In this document: positions 29,041-64,000 of the stretch, piece by piece
How positions within the stretch are numbered: position 1 is the stretch's first letter
Layout: each line of letters starts with the position of its first letter
Assembly: GCA_018857735.1 (NCBI GenBank)
Contig: JABMCL010000546.1
Coordinates: 1 to 64,000, forward strand
DNA length: 64,000 bases
Source of the DNA: Alviniconcha marisindica
Lineage: Eukaryota; Mollusca; Gastropoda; Provannidae
Direction of reading: 5' to 3'
The notes under the pieces: generated by a model
Databases searched by the model: none
Told to the model about the DNA's origin: nothing
What the model saw: only the letters and a program-made list of their open reading frames with translations
Position numbers and translations under genes: made by a program

Positions 29041-29783
29041 CACCTGCGTACACCAGCATTCTGACTGTACAAAGCTAAATTTATGCAGCTTAAAAAGTAG
29101 AGCAAACGGAGACTTGGATGAAGAGAGGAGCACAGAACAGAAAGCACGGAAAAGAATTTAGATTTACTTATGCCACACCATGCGGCATCCTGCTTAATTT
29201 GCAATATTTTGTGTATCCCTGGGTGGTACAATGCCTGCAACATAATGTTTCTGGTTTGCTAACTCTCTTTCAGATAAGTGTTGGGAGGAACTAGAACCGG
29301 CAGTACAAATCCCCCAGCAGCAAAGGGGTTAAAAGAGGTCTTAGGGGGCTCTGCTGTATTTTGCACAAACTCCAACACAGCTCTCCAATGCCACAGCCCA
29401 CCCACAATAATTATTCCGGGTAAACTTGAGTACACCACGTTTTCCGAGATAGCTGTGCGACGCATTTGCTTGGTTATACATACGACAGCCTTTCATTTTC
29501 TGTTGATCAATCTCATGCAAAGCCATGAAACAAAACACCAATGAAAACTGGAACGGAAAGGCTGATAATAGAAAGACAGCTGGTACGTGGAGGGAAAGGG
29601 AGGGAGATATAAAAATGTGCAAAGATAATAAAACGGCAAGTACTGGAATCATTGCTGTTGTTGCAGTCTTTTTTTGTTTTGGCATGGTGGCCGAGTATGT
29701 TTGCTGTGCGTGTATGTGTGTGTGTGTGTGTGTGTACACGTGTGTGTGCACACTTATTTGTGTGTGTGTGTAAGTTTGCTCTC

Positions 29784-29966
<183 letters not shown>

Positions 29967-30757
29967 TTGAGACACATGTAAATCAGACTGTACACTCAGT
30001 CTTGACATGTCCACATTTCATTAGTGGTGACAGTGAAGCAACAAGCTCCACACGAACCACAAGCACTCAACAAACTGTGTGGAAAACCAGCGCCAGCTAT
30101 TTTAAGACGGGATAGTCAAACAGCACCTGAGGAGTGAAGGTGACATCACCTCAACAGGTTGGAATGCAAAAGCAAGCAATTATACGCAGCATTGTTATGA
30201 CTGAGAAACAACAATGAATTGACCTATTTACAAATAAAAACATACAACCTGGTATTATGGAACAGCTCATGATGTGTCACAGAAAGACATAATTAATACA
30301 CACAGTACTGAGTGGAGAAAGGCATAGAATAATGACGGACATAATTCTTTAAAGTAAAAACATTAAAAAAATTCTCTCTCACAAATGAAGAAAGACAGAG
30401 TTGTGACAGTCACGTTCTAAAACAACGCAGACAACACCAGCGGTCAGGGAAAGACTAAGTTCTGGATGATCCATAAAGATGCTGGACGAGGCAGTGAATG
30501 CAACAATGAAGACATTATTTCACAGTATATAGTGACAGTTAAAGAAAGACACACAGTTATAAAGTTCCCTGTCAGTCGAACAGCTGCCATAGTACACTGT
30601 ATTTTTTTTTTTTTTTACAAAACAATTCTCGTCCTCCACTGATCTGGTTCCCAGAAACCGCCGCAGGCCTCAAATGAGATGGTACTCTCCGCTTTCCATC
30701 CTTGGAGCAACTCCAAATGATCTAATTCTCACTTTGTAAGGGAGTTGGGACGGGGGA

Positions 30758-30789
<32 letters not shown>

Positions 30790-31384
30790 AGAGAGAGAGA
30801 AGAGATTTATAACAAGTTATATCACTCCGAGTTCACTCATGGGTTATGCAAATATGAAGGCTCCACTGTCCTGGACCAACGCAACATTGTTCCCCAAGAA
30901 CCCGGTTTTACAACTGGAAGATGATCATCAGCATCCTGTTGTTCCAGCTACAACACTCTTCTGTCCTGCACAAAGTTGCTGAGGATGCACAGTTTATGGA
31001 TGCAATCCTGCTACAGGTCATGAAGTTGGCCACCTTGTTTGAAGTGCAGCAGAAACCCCTTTTTTTGAGACCATCTTGAAAACGCAACTGAAAGAGCTCT
31101 TAAATGAGAGAAAGTCTCAGGTCAGAGATTCATTTGTATCTCACATGATCACAGCCTTAACCTGTATCCAGTCTCAAATACTGTGGGAGAAGAGGTTTTT
31201 ATGTTTTATTCTAATGGCCTGAAACAGGTTTTCTTCTTCCTCTTCTTCTTTTTTTTCTTTAGCAGAATACAGGCAGCTTTGGAGTGGAATTCTGCTCAAT
31301 AGCTGACATGACTGAAAGTATCTTTGCCAGTGAAGACTCTCCCATGGGAGAGCAAAGCTTCTTTAGCTGGAACTTTAACACGAC
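29967..31384. other. No gene seen
   Basis: A/T-rich with poly-T (30602-30616) and (GA)n (30760-30800). A plus-strand open stretch from an ATG at 30913 to a stop near 31076 (about 52 codons) has no recognisable domain. Confidence 0.45.
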
Positions 31385-31720
31385 AATGCTCCTGCCTTAA
31401 CCTGGGAGTTGGATGACCTGAACTTCCTGCTCCTGCCTTAACCTGGGAGTTGGATGACCTGAACTTCCTGCTCCTGCCTTAACCAGGGAGTTGGATGACC
31501 TGCACTTCCTGCTCCTGCCTTAACCAGGGAGTTGGATGACCTGCACTTCCTGCTCCTGCCTTAACCAGGGAGTTGGATGCTGAACTTCCTGCTCCTGCCT
31601 TAACCTGGGAGTTGGATGACCTGCACTTCCTGCTCCTGCCTTAACCAGGGAGTTGGATGCTGAACTTCCTGCTCCTGCCTTAACCAGGGAGTTGGATGAC
31701 TTGAACTTCCTGCTGGCATC
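31385..31720 (+). repeat. 41-bp minisatellite, about eight copies
   Basis: CTCCTGCCTTAACCAGGGAG plus TTGGATGACCTGMACTTCCT, with 3-bp deletions in some copies. Confidence 0.95.
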
Positions 31721-31734
31721 ACCAACAGAGAGGA

Positions 31735-32150
31735 TACAGTTGGATTGCAGGGAGTGAATCTGGCCAAAGACATCACCAGTATTGATACAGATGGACCTCA
31801 GGGGTGAATCTGGCCAAAGACATCACGAACATTGAAGATACAGATGGACCTCAGGGGTGAATCTGGCCAAAGACATCACGAACATTGAGGATACCGATGG
31901 ACCTCAGGGGACCAAAGGCATCACCAATGCAGAGAGTACAGAGGGAATGCTTGTGGTGAATCTGGCGAAAGGCATCACCAACTGAGGATACAGATGGACC
32001 TCAGGGGTGGAACTGGCCAGAGACATCACCAACAGAGGATACAGGTGGACATCAGGGGTGGAACTGGCCAAAGACACCACCAACAGAGGATACAGATGGA
32101 CTTCAGGGGTGAATCTGGACAAAGGCATCACCAACAGAGGATACAGATGG
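31735..32150 (+). repeat. 45-60 bp minisatellite, about eight copies
   Basis: GATACAGATGGACCTCAGGG, TGAATCTGGCCAAAGACATC and ACCAACAGAG repeat with variable spacing. It starts 15 bp after the 41-bp array. Confidence 0.9.
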
Positions 32151-33239
32151 ACTTGACTTTTCTTTTTGCAATTAGCACCCTTGCTGGACATACTTTTGAC
32201 GAACTGCTGGAAACTCATGGCCACAATGCATGTAAGTAACATACAGTAAGATCCAAACACTTAAACGGTTAAAAAGGACACTCATTTAATCGGACAATAC
32301 ATGTGCAGATTTTCAGGGGGAAGCGCCTTTTTCGAAGCCACAAACCAACAGTTAAACGGTGGTAGTTGAAAATATTATACTTATCCAGTTGTGGTTTGTT
32401 TGTTTTGTAATGCCTGGAGTGTCTAGAAGAACGTTGGCATGACAATGTAAAGCAAGAATTAGAATAGACAGTTGGTGACTAGTCCTTCAAGCGTCGTGGA
32501 CTAAACATGATTAATCAAGCAATATATATACAGGACGTGTTACCTCACACCAACAGAGTGAGACAAGCAGCAGCGCACACACTGCACACACACATGTAAC
32601 ACAAATAATCACCAGGAATTTTGCATGTGCCTCAACATGTTCATGCAGTTTTACTCTTGTAGGGGGTGGCTATACGATGCATACAATAGTACTTTTTCAA
32701 CAGCTCATGTGTGACTGTATGTGAAATAAAGCAGACTGATCTATAACTGTACCAGTTTAATATCCCTTTCCACCTGCTGCGGCATGTATAGATTACTGTT
32801 CTCCCCATTGCAGCATGATTATGTTTGTGCTCTACATGAAACTGATACGTCTTCTTCATTGTCAATATCCCCACAATCAATTAAACTGCATAATGAAACC
32901 TTCAAGCGGAATGCAACTCTCTGACAATCAGCTGGTCACTAATCAGCTACATCACTCATTAGTGTCACGTCAAAAAACATCCAACAGATCAGGAATAAAT
33001 AACTTGGTGTTTCATGCTCAGTCAACCTGCACGGTTATATCAGGGCGAAACATCAGGAACTGTTGTTAAATGTTAATGTGATGTGCAAGACACACATAAA
33101 CACAAACTCTTTACACCCTTTGTCTAGTCAGCTACATCACTCATCAATGTCACATCAAAAACCATCCAGCAGATTAGGAACTGTTGTTGAGTGTTAATGT
33201 CCTGTGCAAAACACATAACTCTTTACATCCTTTGTCTTC

Positions 33240-33374
33240 CTAACCCCCCCCCCCCCCCCCATTCCAAACAACAAAACATGTAACCACACACACACATAAA
33301 TGCTCATCCATAACACACAAACAAAACATAGAGAATGCTACACACACACACACACAAAACCCTCCCCCCCAAAC

Positions 33375-33416
<42 letters not shown>
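33240..33416. repeat. Poly-C and (CA)n block
   Basis: C run 33244-33260, several short CA stretches, then (CA)n at 33371-33416. Confidence 0.95.
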
Positions 33417-33417
<1 letters not shown>

Positions 33418-33760
33418 CAACCATAAAACACACTCACTAGTACTTTGTGATGCTTGTGGTACTCACATAGCACAGTTAAAGCCAGTGTAAAATAAACTGT
33501 ACACAATGGCCAAAGAGTGAAGACATTGGACATTTCCCTTCAGTACGCAGTCTTTCAGTCAGAAGTGTCGTAATGTCCATGTAACAGTAGCGAGGGCTAT
33601 AAAGCAAAGCATCTCCAAGGCGCCAGATTTAACAAAGACCTGTAAACAAATTGCATCAGTCTATCAGCAGCACTTTATTCAAGACGGATTTATCTGAGAA
33701 TAGCAGTAAATGGACAGATAGCAAGCATATTGCCTTGTTCCAGTGCATACTTTCTTCACA

Positions 33761-33907
33761 ATGGAAGGCGGTAACAGTGAATATGTGAATTTTACACTGC
33801 CAACTTTAAAGGCATTTTTGGAGGCCCGTAGTCAGAATGTGTCTGGCCAGAAGCAATAACTTGTTGCTCGTGCTATAGGATGCCCCAAAACACATTTTTT
33901 CTAAGAA
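33761..33907 (+). pseudogene. SAP-domain-like relic
   Basis: From ATG at 33761 the frame reads EYVNFTLPTLKAFLEARSQN, then VSGQKQ, an in-frame TAA (33857-33859), and LVARAIGCPKTHFF. The LKAFLEAR...SGxKxxLV pattern is the helix-extended-helix of SAP DNA-binding domains, often found at the N-terminus of transposon-borne or YqaJ-type proteins in aquatic animals (from memory). The internal stop and lack of further coding sequence mark it as dead or as a tiny 32-residue ORF. Confidence 0.55.
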
Positions 33908-34194
33908 CTCATGATCTTCTGGTCAGCCAAAAAACGATGCAAAGACACTTTTTCCCACCCTCCATCCCCTTTCCCCGGTAATTTCTGCAACTGCAACAGT
34001 GGTGGCATTTGTACTGATTCACAATTCTAGGTTCAACTTCCATTGTTATACACAGCGTGAAGCAACGCCTACTCAGAAATCAGCCCAGAAGTGATGCTGC
34101 GACCTCTCGCGACTTCTTGCGCGAAAGATTACAAAGTGCATTCACTCATGCAAACCAGCTTCACTGAACCACCCAATAGCCTCTTGGGGGTCAT

Positions 34195-34775
34195 CCCCCT
34201 TGTTACCTCATTTTAGGCCAGTCCTGCTGTTACCTTCTTGTGAGTCATTCCCCTTGTTACCTCATTTTAGGCCCATTTCTATACCCTCTTGTTGGTCATT
34301 CATTCCCCTGGTTACCTCATTTTAGGCCCATTTCTATACCCTCTTGTTGGTCATTCATTCCCCTGGTTACCTCATTTTAGGCCCATTTCTATACCCTCTT
34401 GTTGGTCATTCATTCCCCTGGTTACCTCATTTTAGGCCCATTTCTATACCCTCTTGTTGGTCATTCATTCCCCTGGTTACCTCATTTTAGGCCCATTTCT
34501 ATACCCTCTTGTTGGTCATTCATTCCCCTGGGTTTTCTCATTTTAGGCCCATTTCTATACCCTCTTGTTGGGTTTTATTTTCCCCCTTTTCCCCTTTTGG
34601 TTTATTTTTTTCATTTTAGGCCCATTTCTATACCCTCTTGTTGGTCATTCATTCCACCTGTTATCTCATTTTAGGCCCATTTCTATACCCTCTTGTTGGT
34701 CATTCATTCCCCTTGTTACTTCATTTTAGGCCAGTCCTGCTGTTACCTTCTTGCGAGTCATTCCCCTTGTTACCG
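34195..34775 (+). repeat. 55-bp minisatellite, about nine copies
   Basis: TCATTTTAGGCCCATTTCTA, TACCCTCTTGTTGGTCATTC and ATTCCCCTGGTTACC. Central copies are identical. One copy (34560-34615) is diverged by T/C-rich sequence. Confidence 0.95.
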
Positions 34776-36214
34776 CCACTTTCTTCTCCATCATTTAAAC
34801 ATGCACATTACATTTTAGCACTACACAACTCCACACATTAGTCAATTCACCAGGGTGATTAATCCAGTCAGAGACAGACAGACATACATACAAAACGCTT
34901 GGACAATATCTCTTGCATAGCAGTGACTGGCTCGGGCTGTGCAGGATTCGGAAATTAAAACCATCATTTATTGTTCATTACCCCAAGACACACTGTGACC
35001 TCATTCAGAGTATGTACTCCTGCTATAGTTACCCAGTCCGACACCGTTTTCACATGATTATTATAATCTCATTGTTTCAGGACCTGTTCTTTTCGGGGTT
35101 TCCATTTGCAGGTCAGTGCTTGCGGGTCAACAGTACAATCAAACAAAACTACATAAAAATAAAAGAAGGAGAAGGAGAAGACGGAGAAGGTGAAGAAGCT
35201 GAAGTAGAGTTAGTTTGATCTTGGATTTTAACATCCCATCAACTGCTCAAGGTCATCCCATGATGAAACAGAAGAAGCACTGCGAGTCTTTAAAAGCTAA
35301 CATGTGTGTTGGACCTACACACGAACACAAAATCAACAGCTTTACAAAAGCTAATAGAAGCAATTGATCAAGAAATCTGCAAACCAGCAATCTAGCATTA
35401 ACAGCATGTTCCACATTTAACACTTGTTGCATCAGACTTAAGGATGCCGGCGTGTAAGTGTCAGTCGCACTACAATTCAAAGACACTCTTTTTCGGTTAA
35501 CAATAACATATCATAAAGCATGCAACGTACCTCCCAACCTAAACTGTCGCACTCAATTCAAAATATATTCTTTTCTTTTTGCAATTGTTAGCTTATTTGC
35601 ATATGTACAGCTCTCCCAACCTCTCATTTTTCTTTTGGTGGCCATAATGCAACTGTTTGCCTGTTTCTGCTTCCTCGGTGCTGGACTTGTGTCTGCAACA
35701 GGGAAAGCCACTGCTGTGTAGGTGTGCCCACCACAGCTGATGCTGTTGGCCACAGAGCAAATTCCAGAACTCTGGGACTGAAGGGTTCCTACCCACAACC
35801 TAGTTCCTTGTAAAGTGTTCTGCACTTTCTGAAGGATAGGGAATCTGGGAATGAGTATCCCATTATTACCAGCATGAGGCAAAACAAAACTGAAAGCTCT
35901 GCCCGATCAGTGGAACCGGTTCTTTGATTACGCAACTCATCCTTTTTGTAGGCACCAGGCTTCTGCTGCAATATCATGGCTATTAAAACATAGCATTGAA
36001 AACAAAAGAAGAAGAAAAATCCATCACACAAATTCACAACACACCCACTCAGTCCTTGCATATCTAGCTCGCTTGTTAAAAAAACAGTGACAGTTGAGGG
36101 AAGAAGAAAAAAAATCACACTTCAAGCCGACGACAAGCATACGCATTTCAGTTTCAGCCACTACCTTAAAACCGTTTAAATCTGTATAAAACAAACACTT
36201 CCACTAATCAAACG

Positions 36215-62447
<26,233 letters not shown>

Positions 62448-63070
62448 CTGCAGTCACAAACACAGGTAAAAGTTACATGTCCATCACAAATACAGTGAAC
62501 AGAGTTACATCTCCACCACAAACACAGTCAACAGAGTTACATCTCCATCACAAACACAGTCAATAGAGTTACATGTCCATCACAAATACAGTCAACAGAT
62601 TTTAAATCTCCATCACAAACACAGTCAATACAGTTACATGTCCAGCACACACACACAGTCAACAGTAACATCTCCATCTTACTCACACAGTCAAAAGAGA
62701 TACATCTCCATCACAAACACAGTCAATACAGTTACATGTCCATCTCACACACAGTCAGTAGTAACATCTCCATCTCACACACACACACACAGACAAAAGA
62801 GATACATCTCCATCATAAACACAGACATCTGAGTTACATCTCCACCATATACAGTCAATACAGTTACATGTCCATCACAAACACAGTCAATACAGTCCAT
62901 CAGACACACAATCATAGAGTTACACCACCATCACACACACAGGCAACACAGTTACATCTACATCACACAAACAAACAGTCAAAGGACTACATACAGTCAA
63001 CAGTGTTACATCGCTATCACACACCAAACACAATCAACAGTAGTACATCATATTCATAGTCACACACAGA
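62448..63070. repeat. About 38-bp minisatellite upstream of exon A
   Basis: GTTACATCTCCATCACAAAC and ACAGTCAACAGA repeat about 15 times. The edge nearest the exon (CAGTCACAAACACAG) forms the acceptor tract. Confidence 0.9.
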
Positions 63071-63134
63071 CAAGTGTTACATCACCAACACACACACACA
63101 ATACTGCATCACCAGCACACACATAACCAACAGT

Positions 63135-63156
63135 TTTACAGTTACAGCACCATCAC

Positions 63157-63197
<41 letters not shown>

Positions 63198-63225
63198 ACA
63201 CACATATACACACACACACACAACC
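63135..63225. repeat. (CA)n microsatellite
   Basis: CA units with TATA interruptions. Confidence 0.95.
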
Positions 63226-63304
63226 ACCACAGAAACATATGGTAGCCACACACAGTCATGGCAACTCCATCACACCTATATAAGTCACATCTCAATGATT
63301 TTTG

Positions 63305-63520
63305 TGTACACTTTATACCACAATGCACACTTTATCCCACAGTGCACACACTATATGATATATCCCAGAATGCACACTTTAGACCACAATGTGCACACTT
63401 TATCCCACAGTGCACAAAAAAATCCCACAGTCAACACACTTTATCCCAGAGTGGCCACTTTATCCCACAGTGCACATCTTATCCCACAGTGCCCACTTTA
63501 TCCGACAATGCCCACATTTT
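63305..63520 (+). repeat. About 21-bp minisatellite
   Basis: CACTTTATCCCACAGTGCACA repeats about ten times with small changes. Confidence 0.93.
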
Positions 63521-63844
63521 ATCCCTCCTTTGTTTTTCATTCCACACAAATCATGCCCTTTGATGTCTGACAAGCACACACAGCCACCTATCACCACAGT
63601 GATACTCTGTTTTCAGATGTTCAGTAACAGTAACAGTCTAATAATTCACTATTTCATGACAAGCATGCTGTTGCATGAGAACCTGGAACTGAGTAACAAC
63701 CAAATGTGGTCCAAGGTCTCTGAATAACTTGCTATTTCTGACAATGGTTACAGCTAGGTAACTGCCAAAACAAGAGCAAGCAGCATTTATGGCCATAAGT
63801 TCTTAGACTTCTGATGCCCCCACCCCACCCCCAACCTTCCCCCA

Positions 63845-63875
<31 letters not shown>

Positions 63876-63940
63876 TATAAAGCGGTAATTATAGTTATGA
63901 GGTTTGAAACTTCTGACCCCTCACACACAACCCACGGACG

Positions 63941-63973
<33 letters not shown>

Positions 63974-64000
63974 TTTTAAAGTGGTAAGTGGTAATCATAG
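63521..64000. other. Intronic DIAPH sequence, no exon seen
   Basis: Short (CA)n at 63845-63870 and 63953-63972 with a duplicated flank (CTTWTAAAG.GGTAA.T). No exon recognised. Confidence 0.5.

Noticed and set aside
30913..31076. Short ORF around QFMDAILLQVMKLATLFEV
   Set aside because: Helix-like look but no family match, no splice sites of note, and antisense to a likely UTR.

Overview
The window reads as animal nuclear DNA. It has spliced genes, very abundant (CA/TG)n and (CT/GA)n microsatellites, long poly-G/poly-C runs, tRNA-derived SINEs, decayed non-LTR retrotransposons, MITEs and many minisatellites. A lophotrochozoan, most likely a marine gastropod mollusc, is my best guess from repeat style and protein divergence. 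That is an inference and was not tested by any search.

Only one protein-coding gene can be defended. It lies on the minus strand from about 62.4 kb down to 36.2 kb and is the C-terminal three quarters of a Diaphanous-related formin (DIAPH/dia). I could place 18 consecutive exons whose phases all join, giving an 891-residue open fragment: end of the FH3/DID armadillo region, dimerisation region, coiled coil, poly-proline FH1, full FH2, DAD autoregulatory motif, and a tail with a stop at 36215-36217. The 5' exons (GBD and first half of the DID) must lie beyond 64000. Two introns are not GT-AG: they begin ATATCCTT, end in AC, and have a CCTTAAC branch site 10-11 nt from the acceptor, so they are minor-spliceosome (U12-type) AT-AC introns.

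The left 36 kb has no gene I can support. From left to right it holds microsatellites and a GC-rich patch with a possible 5' exon (about 4.8-5.3 kb), a 190-250 bp tandem array (5.4-6.3 kb), SINE copies (6.7, 8.3, 13.3, 14.3, 17.6, 18.7, 22.2 kb), a LINE reverse-transcriptase relic (9.6-10.5 kb), an 86-bp array (11.7-12.4 kb), a TG-rich macrosatellite (15.4-17.3 kb), two satellites (18.8-19.7 and 19.8-20.5 kb), a 700-bp CA tract, a poly-C-spaced array, a 0.5-kb purine tract, a second LINE relic (24.3-25.2 kb) and a 64-bp/40-bp array (25.4-26.4 kb). From 26.5 to 36.2 kb the DNA is A-rich on the plus strand and may partly be the formin 3' UTR.

The most unusual pattern is inside the formin introns. 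Several minisatellites are made of degenerate copies of the adjacent exon-intron junction (exons at 46.4, 48.7, 50.6, 52.3, 53.6 and perhaps 59.7 kb). At the acceptors most decoy copies have lost the AG. At the 46.4-kb donor the GT is kept in every copy.
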